From positions 49,358 through 112,582 of the forward strand of contig JAHEZJ010000021.1 in the NCBI GenBank assembly GCA_023251135.1: a DNA stretch of 63,225 bases, given 5' to 3'. A program made the translations under genes and the position numbers. Below the pieces are notes generated by a model that searched no databases, was not told the origin of the DNA, and worked only from the letters and a program-made list of their open reading frames with translations. Shown here piece by piece: positions 51,175-60,023 of this stretch. Origin of the DNA: Flavobacterium sp. GTDB lineage: Bacteria; Bacteroidota; Bacteroidia; Flavobacteriales; Flavobacteriaceae. Within the stretch, counting starts at the first letter, position 1. Each line of letters begins with the position of its first letter.

Positions 51175-52692
51175 TTATTCAGTAAAGCTGAAAATTTGGT
51201 ACTTTTTATTGTTCTTATTATAACTTCCTAGATATAAACTGTTTTTGAACTTAAAAAGTATTAAATCTTTGTATAGAGTTTTAGAAAATATTGATACCGT
51301 TTTTTTAATTTCTTCGTTCTCTTCTAAGAAAATTCTAGCTTTGTCAAAAGCGGAGATTTTCATCTCACGATCAAGATGATTAAAAGTAGAATCAAATATA
51401 CAATTCGTATAAACTACGGCTTTGTTTTTATAGGAAATTAAATTTGTTACGGTATAACTTCTTCCTGAATTAAAAGGTATCATTGTAGTTCTATTCATTC
51501 CCATTCCGCCCGTACTCATTAAATTTTGATTCATTGATATTCCAACAGAACTTTGAGTTATATCTTCTGAACTTCCAATAGCGGTATAATAAATTCCATT
51601 CAAATTATAGCACGAAATACTAGGCGCGTCTTTAATTCTTCTAAGAAATTGTTCTGAATTTTTAATAGGTTTTGTGCTGGAAAAAATATCGTTCTTTCGC
51701 CAAAAAAAGCTGTTCTTTTGCTGGAGGAAATCAGAATTTTTAAAATCAATTTCCTGATCATGCAAAACTTTATATTCTTTAAGAATGTTACCATTTAAAT
51801 CACTAATTGTAAAAAACAAAACAAAAGCATTGGTTTTTATTTGAAGAATTTTGTTGTCAATTAAAAAAGAATTTGATCTAAATGTTATTGCACCATATTC
51901 GCCTTTAGTTGTTTTTTGTTGCTTAATAGATATAAGATTTGGTGTAAAATCCTGAAGATTAATTCTTAAAACTTGTGTAGCATGTGTAGTATTATCAATA
52001 GTGAAGATAATCTCCTCTGGATTATAGGTGTAAATTTTGTATCTTTTAGAGCTTAATGCTAATGACGGAGGACTGTCATTGGCTATAGTTTGAAAGCAAG
52101 GTTCTGAAGATTCATCTGTTAGAACAGTATATAAGTTTTCGGGATGATCAAATATGTTCTTAAATTCTAAATGCGACAAGTCAACTATTTTTTCGTTTAG
52201 ATTTCCATTATCGTCAGATATATAAAACTTTAAAGTACTTGTGTTTTTTATTATTGTAATAAGGTAAAACTTGTTGTTGATGGTAAGTTCTTGAACTATT
52301 TTTTCCTTTTTTAGTTCTAAAGAAATTGGCCTATTTTCAGTTTTTCCAGTTGTAAAATTGATGTATTGTGAACTAATTTCTTTTCTGTCTTTCGATGCCC
52401 AAAAAACGAAACAATTATTATCCTTTTGACTATAACCAATAATGCTCTCGTATTTTTTTTCTGGTCTTACAATAGTTAAAGAATCTATAATATTGAATTT
52501 TTCATCAAATCTTATAGCGTTAGCTTTTTCCTTATCATTTAAAAACAGAATCACTTCTTTTTTATCTTCATTGACTACCTGAAAAAAATCTCTTTTTTCT
52601 TCTAATTTTAAATCAAATTCTTTTGCAATATCTTGAGAAAAAGAAGGCAAACTATTTAAAAGCAGGAATGTCAAAAGTATTTTTTTTAGCAT
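51175..52692 (-). CDS. Exported protein, paralogue of 47132-48577, function unknown
   Basis: This 505-residue protein starts at ATG 52692 (MLKKILLTFLLLNSLPSFSQ signal peptide); an upstream TTG at 52698 is less likely. It is the divergent paralogue of 47132-48577 (shared blocks are listed there), and it has higher A/T content and more Lys, Asn and Ile codons, so it may have been acquired or evolved fast. A central segment has a low-complexity methionine/glycine stretch (STGGMGMNRTTM). Function is unknown. Confidence 0.75.
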   Translation of the reverse strand: MLKKILLTFLLLNSLPSFSQDIAKEFDLKLEEKRDFFQVVNEDKKEVILFLNDKEKANAIRFDEKFNIIDSLTIVRPEKKYESIIGYSQKDNNCFVFWASKDRKEISSQYINFTTGKTENRPISLELKKEKIVQELTINNKFYLITIIKNTSTLKFYISDDNGNLNEKIVDLSHLEFKNIFDHPENLYTVLTDESSEPCFQTIANDSPPSLALSSKRYKIYTYNPEEIIFTIDNTTHATQVLRINLQDFTPNLISIKQQKTTKGEYGAITFRSNSFLIDNKILQIKTNAFVLFFTISDLNGNILKEYKVLHDQEIDFKNSDFLQQKNSFFWRKNDIFSSTKPIKNSEQFLRRIKDAPSISCYNLNGIYYTAIGSSEDITQSSVGISMNQNLMSTGGMGMNRTTMIPFNSGRSYTVTNLISYKNKAVVYTNCIFDSTFNHLDREMKISAFDKARIFLEENEEIKKTVSIFSKTLYKDLILFKFKNSLYLGSYNKNNKKYQIFSFTE

Positions 52693-52801
52693 GATCAAGG
52701 AGTTATTTTTTGCTAAGATCTTACTTTTTTCTCAAATAAAACACCAAAAAAGAAACGCGTGAATCGATTACCAATTTCACGCGTTTAAGAGAGTGTTAAG
52801 C

Positions 52802-52834
52802 AAACCCGACAGGTTTTTAAAACCTGTCGGGTTT
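52802..52834. repeat. AAACCCGACAGGTTT palindromic element, copy 3
   Basis: Perfect 15-bp stem (52802-52816, 52820-52834) with loop TTA, located just after metG's stop on the minus strand and before the paralogue gene. Likely a terminator or dispersed element, as for copies 1 and 2. Confidence 0.88.
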
Positions 52835-52889
52835 ATAAATTTAGAAAATTATCGCATTATCAAATTGCCATATTTTCTAATTAAATCAA

Positions 52890-54947
52890 TTAGTTTACCG
52901 TTTCACCATTCGGAGCATCAGCATCCGGATTGATGAAAACCAGTTTTCCTTCGGCATTGGTTGTCATCAGGATCATTCCCTGACTTTCTACACCGCGTAA
53001 TGCTCTTGGCGCTAAGTTGGCTAAAACCGAAACACGTTTTCCGATGATCTCTTCCGGAGAAAAACTCTCTGCAATTCCAGAAACGATTGTACGAACATCA
53101 ATTCCGGTATCTACTTTCAGTACTAGAAGTTTGTTGGCTTTTGGCATTTTTTCTGCTTCCAAAATAGTTCCAACACGGATATCCATTTTAGCGAAATCTT
53201 CAAATTGAATAAGTTCTTTTTGTGGTTCAGGTTGCTTGCTTTCGGCAAGATTAGCGGTTTTTGTAGCTTCCAATTTGTCTATTTGTTTTTGAATTTCTTC
53301 ATCTTCAATTTTTGCGAAAAGTAATTCGGCTTCCCCTATTTGGTGGCCTTCCGGAATCAATTCTGAATTTTCAGCAACATCATTCCATTTCAGTTTGCCT
53401 TCATTTTTTAGGATTTTGGATAATTTAGCGGCAGTAAAAGGTAAAAACGGTTCAGCCAAAATGCTCAGCGCAGCAGCGATTTGTAAGGCTACATACATTT
53501 GAGTTTTTACACGCTCCGGATTGTCTTTCATTACTTTCCAAGGCTCTTCGTCGGCTAAATATTTATTTCCTAAACGAGCTACATTCATCAATTCGCCTAA
53601 AGCTTCACGGAATCTGTAACGCTCAACCGAACTTGAAATAACAGCCGGGTAAGCTTTCAATTCTGCCAAAGCAGCCTCGTCAACTTCGTTGAAATCATTC
53701 GGTTTTGGAATAAATCCGTCGTAATATTTATTGGTTAAAACGACTACACGATTGATGAAATTTCCAAAAATCGCTACCAGTTCGTTATTATTTCTCGCCT
53801 GAAAATCTTTCCAGGTAAAATCGTTGTCTTTAGTTTCCGGTGCATTTGACGTTAAGGCATAACGCAAGACATCTTGTTTCTCCGGAAATTCTTCTAAATA
53901 TTCGTGCAACCAAACCGCCCAGTTTTTAGAAGTCGAAAGTTTGTTTCCTTCCAAATTCAAAAACTCATTTGCAGGCACGTTGTCCGGTAAAATATAACTT
54001 CCTTCGGCTTTTAACATCGCCGGGAAAATAATACAGTGAAAAACAATATTGTCTTTCCCTATAAAATGAACCAGTTTGGTGTCTTCGTCTTTCCAGTAAG
54101 GTTCCCAGTCTTTTCCTTCACGGGCAGCCCATTCTTTAGTAGAAGAGATGTATCCGATAGGGGCATCAAACCAAACGTATAATTTTTTTCCTTCGGCACC
54201 TTCAACCGGAACATCAATTCCCCAGTCAAGGTCACGCGTTACCGCACGAGGCTCAAGTCCACCGTCAACCCATGATTTTACTTGTCCGTAAACATTCGGT
54301 TTCCAGTCGTTTTTATGTCCAACCAAAATCCATTCTGTTAAGAAATCGGTATATCTGTCCAAAGGTAAAAACCAGTGTTTCGTTGATTTTAAGATTGGAG
54401 TTTCTCCGGTAATTGTCGATTTTGGGTTAATTAGGTCGGTTGCATTTAAAGTCGATCCGCATTTTTCGCACTGATCCCCGTATGCTTCTTCATTACCACA
54501 TTTCGGGCAGGTTCCAACCACAAAACGATCCGCCAAAAACTGATTGGCTTTGGCATCGTACAATTGTTCGGTTATTTCTTCAATAAAATCGCCTTTATCA
54601 TACAGGGTTCTAAAGAATTCCGAAGCCGTATCATGGTGAATTTTAGCAGAAGTTCTGGAATAATTGTCAAACGAAATTCCGAAATCAGCAAACGATTTAC
54701 GGATCACACCGTCGTATTTATCAATAACTTGTTGTGGCGTAACTCCTTCTTTTTTGGCTTTCATCGAAATTGCAACACCGTGTTCGTCGCTTCCGCAAAT
54801 AAACGCAACGTCTTTTCCTTGTAAACGTAAATATCTCGAATATATATCTGCAGGCACATAAACCCCCGCCAAATGGCCAATATGTATAGGTCCGTTGGTG
54901 TATGGTAAGGCTGCCGTAATGGTATATCTCTTTGGATTCTGTATCAT
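52890..54947 (-). CDS. metG: Methionyl-tRNA synthetase
   Basis: This 685-residue class I synthetase charges methionine to tRNA. It has the HIGH motif PIHIGHLAG (about 17-25), a zinc knuckle [17 protein letters not shown] (four Cys), the KMSKS equivalent KLSTSKNW (about 333-340), an anticodon-binding domain (about 390-550), and a C-terminal tRNA-binding EMAP-like domain (about 585-685, [22 protein letters not shown]). The length matches E. coli MetG. It is transcribed away from the repeat-rich region at 54950-55400. Confidence 0.97.
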   Translation of the reverse strand: MIQNPKRYTITAALPYTNGPIHIGHLAGVYVPADIYSRYLRLQGKDVAFICGSDEHGVAISMKAKKEGVTPQQVIDKYDGVIRKSFADFGISFDNYSRTSAKIHHDTASEFFRTLYDKGDFIEEITEQLYDAKANQFLADRFVVGTCPKCGNEEAYGDQCEKCGSTLNATDLINPKSTITGETPILKSTKHWFLPLDRYTDFLTEWILVGHKNDWKPNVYGQVKSWVDGGLEPRAVTRDLDWGIDVPVEGAEGKKLYVWFDAPIGYISSTKEWAAREGKDWEPYWKDEDTKLVHFIGKDNIVFHCIIFPAMLKAEGSYILPDNVPANEFLNLEGNKLSTSKNWAVWLHEYLEEFPEKQDVLRYALTSNAPETKDNDFTWKDFQARNNNELVAIFGNFINRVVVLTNKYYDGFIPKPNDFNEVDEAALAELKAYPAVISSSVERYRFREALGELMNVARLGNKYLADEEPWKVMKDNPERVKTQMYVALQIAAALSILAEPFLPFTAAKLSKILKNEGKLKWNDVAENSELIPEGHQIGEAELLFAKIEDEEIQKQIDKLEATKTANLAESKQPEPQKELIQFEDFAKMDIRVGTILEAEKMPKANKLLVLKVDTGIDVRTIVSGIAESFSPEEIIGKRVSVLANLAPRALRGVESQGMILMTTNAEGKLVFINPDADAPNGETVN

Positions 54948-54989
54948 AACTCAATTTTATTGAGTGCAAAAATAAGCAATAGAATTGAG

Positions 54990-55310
54990 ATTTTGTTATT
55001 GCGCGGAGTTTCACAGAGAAAAAGCACAGAGATTCGCAAAGAATTTTGTTTTTTGGATCTCATGAAGAGGTGAAGGCGCAAAGAAATTTACCCCATTGTT
55101 ATGTTATTTCGGCCGAAGGGAGAAATCCTCACATGGTGAGCGCGCACTGTTGCGGAGCTTCTTGCGAGGATTTCTCCCTTCGGTCGAAATGACAACAGTG
55201 TGTTTGATCGTCAGGTTGAGCGAAGTCGAAGCCATGCAAAGTGACTCTTTATAGGAGGCTTCGACTTCGCTCAGCCGGACAATACGATTAATCTTTGCGA
55301 ATCTCTGCAC
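54990..55310. repeat. Nested compound inverted repeat (three hairpin pairs)
   Basis: Outer pair: CAGAGATTCGCAAAG at 55027-55041 with its perfect complement at 55293-55307. Inside are hairpin A (55106-55130 and 55166-55190, 24 of 25 complementary, GAAGGGAGAAATCCTC core) and hairpin B (55214-55233 and 55257-55276, 19 of 20, GAGCGAAGTCGAAGCC core). The whole stretch is non-coding and lies in the space between divergent metG and the CDGSH gene. Confidence 0.85.
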
Positions 55311-55414
55311 AATAACGAATAAAATAGAACCAGTTTAAACTAGCATCCCTGTTAAAATCTTCAGGATTTATTTCGCAACCTTTGTATTCAAAAAAACAAG
55401 AAAAAGGCAATTTT

Positions 55415-55642
55415 ATGAGCAAGACAAAACTGATCATCAATAAAAACGGATCAATAAAAATAGAAGGCGATTTCGAAATCATGGATTCTGAAGGAGCTGT
55501 TTACGGACTACAAGGAAGATCGGCATTGGGTCTTTGCCGTTGCGGATTATCAGCAAACAAGCCTTTTTGCGATGGCGGACACCGTAATAATTTTGAACAC
55601 GAATCAAAAGCATTCGATTTACCACCAATGAAAACAAACTAA
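55415..55642 (+). CDS. CDGSH iron-sulfur domain protein
   Basis: This 75-residue protein starts at ATG 55415 (MSKTKLIINKNG); an upstream in-frame start at 55382 adds a non-family tail. The iron-sulfur motif is CRCGLSANKPFCDGGH (C-x-C-x2-S-x3-P-x-C-D-G-x-H), which binds a [2Fe-2S] cluster with Cys3His1 ligation. A Gly stands where many members have Ser or Ala before His. Single-domain bacterial CDGSH proteins are thought to act in redox or iron-sulfur transfer. It stands alone, ended by the terminator at 55672-55703. Confidence 0.92.
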   Translation: MSKTKLIINKNGSIKIEGDFEIMDSEGAVYGLQGRSALGLCRCGLSANKPFCDGGHRNNFEHESKAFDLPPMKTN

Positions 55643-55671
55643 GAACATTGTTTTTGGTTATTCTGATAAAG

Positions 55672-55703
55672 AAGCTGCATCTTAACTGATGTGGCTTTTT
55701 TTT
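55672..55703 (+). terminator. Rho-independent terminator of the CDGSH gene
   Basis: Stem AAGCTGCATC/GATGTGGCTT (two G-U pairs) with a 6-base loop and a T run. Confidence 0.8.
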
Positions 55704-55793
55704 GTTTTCATTTTTGCCTAATTTCTCAATTATGATAAGTTATTTCCTTAAAAAAGTGTGTTATATTTACCTAAATTTTTAAAAATATAAAGA

Positions 55794-56924
55794 ATGAAAA
55801 AATTGGTAACCCCCTTGTTGCTTTTATGTTTTGTTTTGGCTCATGCCCAAACACAAAAGACGGTTTCGAGTGATTGGACATCTTTCAATCAGACGATAGA
55901 AATTCAATCTCCTGTAAAGAAAAAGTTCAGAGTAATTGCATCGGTAAAAGTAGAGACTACCGAACCTAAGTCCTGGGCAGGAGTTTGGGCCAGAGTAGAT
56001 ACCAAGAATGACGAGGACGGTTTTTTTGATAATATGAGTGACAGACCTGTTAAATCAAACGAATGGAAATCGTATACTGTGGAAGGGACCATCGATAAAA
56101 ATAGTAAATCATTGAGTTTTGGAGGTCTTTGTTTGTATAACGGGAAGTTTTATTTTGATAAATTCGAATTGCTGATCGAGAATGACAAAGGTGTTTTTGA
56201 ACCTTTGGCAGTTTTAAATCCAAGTTTTGAAACACCTTTAAAGAATGGTGAGATTCCGAAATGGGGTCTGGGTATTTCAAAAGATGCTTATGTAAAAGTG
56301 AAAGAGTATAAAATTACACTTGACAAATCCAGTACCGACGGTAAAAACAGTTTGATGCTGGAAGGAAGCGGTATTAAACCAAGATTAGAAGCGAAAATTG
56401 GGAATGTGGAAGGAGCATCGCCAAAAATTGGAGACATGATATCGATGCTTGAAGATCTTAAGGCTCGAGTAGAAAGAGCGGTGAAGAATATGAGTCCATA
56501 CGAAATTGATTATTTGCATGACGAACAAGCCAACCGAATCGGATCATTGGTGATGCATCTTGCGGCAGCCGAAAAGTACTATCAGGTTTTTACCTTCGAA
56601 AACAGAGGATTTAATGAAGAAGAGAAGAAAAAATGGGATGCTGCCTTAAACTTAGATCAGGGCGGACGTGATGAATTTAAAGGGCATGATGTACAATATT
56701 ATTTGGACATTTATAATGAAGTAAGAGCTAAAACTATTGAGGAATTAAAGAAAAGAGACGATGCCTGGTTTGCCGAAGTTCAGCAAAGATACGATTGGAC
56801 AAACCAATATTGCTGGTTTCATGTTATGGAGCATCAATCCAGTCATTTAGGACAGATTTTGTTTTTAAAGAAACGAATTCCGCCTCAGCAGAAACCAACA
56901 TTACCAAAGGAAATTAAAAAGTAA
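55794..56924 (+). CDS. Exported DinB-like domain protein with N-terminal beta domain
   Basis: This 376-residue protein has a signal peptide (MKKLVTPLLLLCFVLAHAQ), a beta-rich N-terminal domain (about 20-190) reminiscent of carbohydrate-binding modules, and a C-terminal four-helix DinB/YfiT-type domain (about 210-370). The His triad is visible: His in SLVMHLAAAEKYY, and the pair in HVMEHQSSHLGQIL. DinB-fold enzymes normally use thiols in the cytosol, so an exported member is unusual. It is followed by a perfect-stem terminator. The function is unknown. Confidence 0.85.
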   Translation: MKKLVTPLLLLCFVLAHAQTQKTVSSDWTSFNQTIEIQSPVKKKFRVIASVKVETTEPKSWAGVWARVDTKNDEDGFFDNMSDRPVKSNEWKSYTVEGTIDKNSKSLSFGGLCLYNGKFYFDKFELLIENDKGVFEPLAVLNPSFETPLKNGEIPKWGLGISKDAYVKVKEYKITLDKSSTDGKNSLMLEGSGIKPRLEAKIGNVEGASPKIGDMISMLEDLKARVERAVKNMSPYEIDYLHDEQANRIGSLVMHLAAAEKYYQVFTFENRGFNEEEKKKWDAALNLDQGGRDEFKGHDVQYYLDIYNEVRAKTIEELKKRDDAWFAEVQQRYDWTNQYCWFHVMEHQSSHLGQILFLKKRIPPQQKPTLPKEIKK

Positions 56925-56943
56925 AAGTTCCTGTTTCTCATAA

Positions 56944-56972
56944 AAAAAAGCTGCATCATGTGCAGCTTTTTT
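56944..56972. terminator. Bidirectional terminator between convergent genes
   Basis: Stem AAAAAAGCTGCA/TGCAGCTTTTTT with a 5-base loop. The A run on the other side serves the minus-strand gene, whose stop codon begins in the stem. Confidence 0.9.
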
Positions 56973-57336
56973 AATTTATATCTAAGAAGTCATCGTACTG
57001 GCTGTAATGGTTGAGACAGTCAACGATTTGAGAAATACTAACATTTGGGTTTTGTTTTGTCGCCAAATCAATAACATCCTGAAAATTATCGCAGGAATAC
57101 CCAAACCAAAAATTCATTTCAAGAACATCCGGAGGGTAAATTTCGTTATCATCGTCGTCAATTTCAGAGGTGTCTCCAATGTACACGGTCATTTCAGCTG
57201 AAAGAGAATCGATATGATCCGGCACATAAACACTGTAATAATAATTGCTGTCGTAGGTAAGAGCGCGATCTTTTTTGGCCTGCACGAATGGTACAAAATC
57301 GCTGAGTACCCATGTTTTATTTTTAAAATCAGGCAT
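56971..57336 (-). CDS. Small acidic protein, function unknown (DUF7716-like)
   Basis: This 121-residue protein is acidic (SEIDDDDNEIYPPDVLEM) and rich in Tyr and Asp. It looks like small immunity or SUKH-like proteins, and I associate it loosely with DUF7716. No toxin gene is adjacent. It has no signal peptide. It is 36 bp downstream of the PhzF gene on the same strand. Function unknown. Confidence 0.65.
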   Translation of the reverse strand: MPDFKNKTWVLSDFVPFVQAKKDRALTYDSNYYYSVYVPDHIDSLSAEMTVYIGDTSEIDDDDNEIYPPDVLEMNFWFGYSCDNFQDVIDLATKQNPNVSISQIVDCLNHYSQYDDFLDIN

Positions 57337-57372
57337 TATGATCTAAAGGTTTAATTTTAAAAAACGGAGGTA

Positions 57373-58272
57373 TTATAAGTATAGTTCTCCGCGCATTGTT
57401 ATAACAGACGAACCTCCAACCAAAATATCATTGGTTCTGTTCATGACTTCAATCATCGACGCTTGTTTTAACTTAACGCCCTGCAGAATTTTATATTCGT
57501 GGTCGGATTTCGTAAATTTCTTCTGAGTCAAAAAGCCAATCAGTGGTCCGGCAGCAGTTCCGGTGGCAGGATCTTCGTTTATTCCGATGATCGGATTAAA
57601 GAACCGTGTTTCGACAATATGGTCTTCATTTGGACTAATGGTAAAACAATAAAAACCTTCGGATTGGTATTCTTTCGAAATCTCGATAAGCAATTTATTA
57701 TCGGGAACGCATTCGTTCAGCAATTGACTGTTCTTGATTGGAACCATAGTGTGGGCAACTTCGGTTTTTACAATGGTGGGCACAAAGTCGTTACTGTCTA
57801 AGTCTTCAATCTTTAAACCCAGTGCTACCGCTATTTTATAAGTTGGAATTTCTCGTTTAATCTCAGCTGATTTTTGGTGCATTTGCACGATAGGATCAAG
57901 CGTATTAGGGTCAAAGCTTACGGTGATCGGTATTGGGGAATTCTTCATGATTACAAAACGGTTGTGCTCGTCCTGTTCCTCAAAGATGGGCATTTCTTTT
58001 AGCAATGCTCCACAAACGGCACCTAATAAATTATGTCCTGCCCCGTCGATTTCAAAACCGATGGGTGTAAACGAACGTACATTTAGCGCTTTTTGATCTT
58101 TGGAGTAATAAACAAATGAAGTTTCAGAATAGCCAAATTCTTTTGCAATATCTTTATAAGTTTCGATGTCTAGATTGCCATCCGTAAAAACGACTGACAA
58201 CGGGTTGCCTTTGTAGCTTTTATTTGAGAATACATCTAAAACGTAATATTCTAATGCTGTTCTTCCTTTCAT
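57373..58272 (-). CDS. PhzF-family isomerase
   Basis: This 299-residue protein has the PhzF/diaminopimelate-epimerase-like fold: the catalytic Glu in GYSETSFVYY (about residues 47-50), the second-lobe motif GINEDPATGTAAGPLIG (about 231-247), and GFEIDGAGHNLLGAV. In phenazine makers PhzF isomerises DHHA, but most relatives are unrelated to phenazine. No phz genes are nearby, so the substrate is unknown. It is 60 bp from the YdeI-like gene. Confidence 0.92.
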   Translation of the reverse strand: MKGRTALEYYVLDVFSNKSYKGNPLSVVFTDGNLDIETYKDIAKEFGYSETSFVYYSKDQKALNVRSFTPIGFEIDGAGHNLLGAVCGALLKEMPIFEEQDEHNRFVIMKNSPIPITVSFDPNTLDPIVQMHQKSAEIKREIPTYKIAVALGLKIEDLDSNDFVPTIVKTEVAHTMVPIKNSQLLNECVPDNKLLIEISKEYQSEGFYCFTISPNEDHIVETRFFNPIIGINEDPATGTAAGPLIGFLTQKKFTKSDHEYKILQGVKLKQASMIEVMNRTNDILVGGSSVITMRGELYL

Positions 58273-58332
58273 CGCTTTTTCTTTTTTTAACGGAATAAAG
58301 TTACAGTTTATACCATTTCAAAACAACAGCGT

Positions 58333-58890
58333 TTATAACATTCGTTTTTGTTCTCCACTTATTTGTATGGCTTTCTCTAATCTCGAAAGTCTGGTTTTTT
58401 CCTGCTTGGCAGTCATAATCCAGTGAATCATTACTTTTTTGTACGAGGGCGCCTGGTTATCAAAATATTCCCAGGCAGTTGGGTGTGCTTTAAACTGTTT
58501 TTCAAATTCTGGGCTAAGTACGGAAGGGGCTGTTTCGTGCGAATAAATTTTGGATCTTTCTTCAGATCTAAATTCAAACGCTTTTTGACCTTCGGGCATC
58601 ATGAGTCCGGCTTTGGTGAGGTCTTCGATTTTTTTGATGTTGATGGCACTCCAGATACTGGATTTTTTTCGGGGCGTAAACCGTATCGTATAACTTTCAT
58701 GGTCAATTGATTTTCGAATGCCGTCGATCCAGCCAAAACATAGTGCCTGATCTACCGATTCTGACCAAGACATACACGGTTTTTTACTGCTCACCTTATA
58801 AAAACCTACTAAAAGTTCGGTTTCTTTTTGATGATGTTTTTCTAACCATGTTCTGAATTTTTCTTGGGTATCAAAGAAGGTTGGTGTCAT
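58333..58890 (-). CDS. YdeI/OmpD-associated family protein
   Basis: This 185-residue cytosolic protein belongs to the YdeI family (bacteriocin-protection group), shown by FRTWLEKHHQKETELLVGFYK, QALCFGWIDGIRKSID and the C-terminal helical SRLEKAIQISGEQKRML. The name of the family reflects a reported protective effect against antimicrobial peptides; the mechanism is not clear. It stands upstream of the PhzF gene on the same strand with a 60-bp gap. Confidence 0.88.
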   Translation of the reverse strand: MTPTFFDTQEKFRTWLEKHHQKETELLVGFYKVSSKKPCMSWSESVDQALCFGWIDGIRKSIDHESYTIRFTPRKKSSIWSAINIKKIEDLTKAGLMMPEGQKAFEFRSEERSKIYSHETAPSVLSPEFEKQFKAHPTAWEYFDNQAPSYKKVMIHWIMTAKQEKTRLSRLEKAIQISGEQKRML

Positions 58891-58932
58891 TTTGGGTTAA
58901 GTTAGTGCATTGAATGTGAAAAGGGTATTCCG

Positions 58933-59064
58933 ACACATAGAAACATAGCTTTAACGAAATATAGAATGCAAAAGGAAACATCTTTCTTTTACATAGCCAG
59001 CTCTGTGCATTAAAATTAAGTGAAACGTCTTTTTTGAGCAAACAAAAACTATGTTTCTATGTGT
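58933..59064. repeat. Inverted repeat of the ACACATAGAAACATAG family
   Basis: Arms at 58933-58948 and 59049-59064 are perfectly complementary over 16 bp. Its right half (58981-59070) is related to 62331-62400 and 62880-62972 through AAGTGAAA and CTTTTTT blocks, giving a dispersed family. Confidence 0.75.
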
Positions 59065-59121
59065 TTATAATTTTATTCTCTGCTCAAAGTTAGTAATTAA
59101 TCGTCTTTACAATTAGTTCTT

Positions 59122-59129
59122 TATCTTTG
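59122..59129 (+). promoter_or_regulatory. -7 box of the small basic gene at 59156
   Basis: TATCTTTG fits TAnnTTTG, 26 bases before the ATG. The -33 region is not clear. Confidence 0.5.
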
Positions 59130-59155
59130 TAAACTAATTATTAAGGACATTCATT

Positions 59156-59326
59156 ATGGCAAAAGGACCTGAAAAAAACGGCAAAAACAAGGCTTTGCAT
59201 ACCAAATTGCTAAAACGAAAAAAGGCTAAGCTTCAGGAAGAAAAGAAAGCGCAGGCTTTGCGTTTGAAAGCTTTAGTGGCAAAAATGAATGAAAAGAAGA
59301 ATGGTGATGAATCGGATGCGGTTTAA
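59156..59326 (+). CDS. Small lysine-rich protein of 56 residues
   Basis: The frame reads MAKGPEKNGKNKALHTKLLK, then a Lys/Gln/Glu-rich helix (RKKAKLQEEKKAQALRLKAL), ending NGDESDAV. It is strongly basic and probably helical. It has a TAnnTTTG promoter box upstream, a sensible start and no overlap with other genes, so I think it is real. It resembles small Bacteroidetes basic proteins of unknown role, possibly nucleic-acid-binding. It is short enough to be missed by length cut-offs. Confidence 0.65.
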   Translation: MAKGPEKNGKNKALHTKLLKRKKAKLQEEKKAQALRLKALVAKMNEKKNGDESDAV

Positions 59327-59341
59327 ATTGGAACATACTTT

Positions 59342-59434
59342 TTATTCCTCCAGTTCTTTCCAACAGCTGTCTATCTCTCTTTGAATCTCTGTTTCTAATT
59401 TTTGAAGTTCATTTATAACCCAAAATGGACTTTC
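59342..59434 (-). pseudogene. Possible remnant of a coding sequence (30 codons)
   Basis: On the minus strand an open stretch without an ATG reads SPFWVINELQKLETEIQR and then EIDSCWKELEE before TAA. The composition is that of a helical protein tail, unlike the surrounding non-coding sequence. It directly follows the lipoprotein gene at 59454 after a stop codon in frame. It may be the 3' end of a decayed gene. Confidence 0.3.
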
Positions 59435-59453
59435 TCACACTATTGGATAAGTA

Positions 59454-59954
59454 TTAATTTTTAAGGATCTCTTCTTTTTTTAACTTTGAAATCTCCATAA
59501 CATGTTCAGATAGTTGTATGAAGCGATCTAATCCTCTTTCTTTTGTTTGAGAAGTGGGAGACCAAAAACGATAACTTTCGTTTTTTCCTTTAGAGCCAAA
59601 TTCTATTTTCCAGGTACTTCCGTCAAATCCACTTCTTTGCGCTTTGTCCATATCTATTTTATCTAGAGAAGCAGTTGCATTAACGAGCTTTTCAAAAGCT
59701 TTGTGATCTATTTTAAAAAAGGTGTCAATTTTACTATATGCCCATTTTGGGGTGTCAAATAATGGTTTGCTTTGGATAAGCACAATTGCACTGTCATTAC
59801 TAGGTGTTTTAGAAATGTTTATGTTTACTTTATTGTAAGGGATTCTAAGTTCACTACTGTATGAAAATTCAATTTCATCTATTTTGGATTCTTGTACCTG
59901 GCAACTTAAAAATACGACTGTTATTAAATAAAATATAATACGTTTTGTGATCAT
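59454..59954 (-). CDS. Putative lipoprotein, function unknown
   Basis: This 166-residue protein has a lipoprotein signal (MITKRIIFYLITVVFLSC, Cys at residue 18), then a body with IEFSYSSELRIPYNKVNI and RSGFDGSTWKIEFGSKGKNESYRFW. No family is recognised. It is a single minus-strand gene between a possible gene remnant and the candidate structured RNA. Confidence 0.7.
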   Translation of the reverse strand: MITKRIIFYLITVVFLSCQVQESKIDEIEFSYSSELRIPYNKVNINISKTPSNDSAIVLIQSKPLFDTPKWAYSKIDTFFKIDHKAFEKLVNATASLDKIDMDKAQRSGFDGSTWKIEFGSKGKNESYRFWSPTSQTKERGLDRFIQLSEHVMEISKLKKEEILKN

Positions 59955-60023
59955 AGTTGCCCCTTATTTCAAGCTAAAATAATATTTTTTCCTTCAAAAC
60001 GATCTCTTATTATAAACACGAAT

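Noticed and set aside
55104-55310. 68-residue minus-strand open frame between metG and the CDGSH gene
   Set aside because: It consists of the nested hairpin repeats, so the protein would be a by-product.
57373-58272. Phenazine biosynthesis
   Set aside because: PhzF-like proteins are common outside phenazine pathways and no other phz gene is present.
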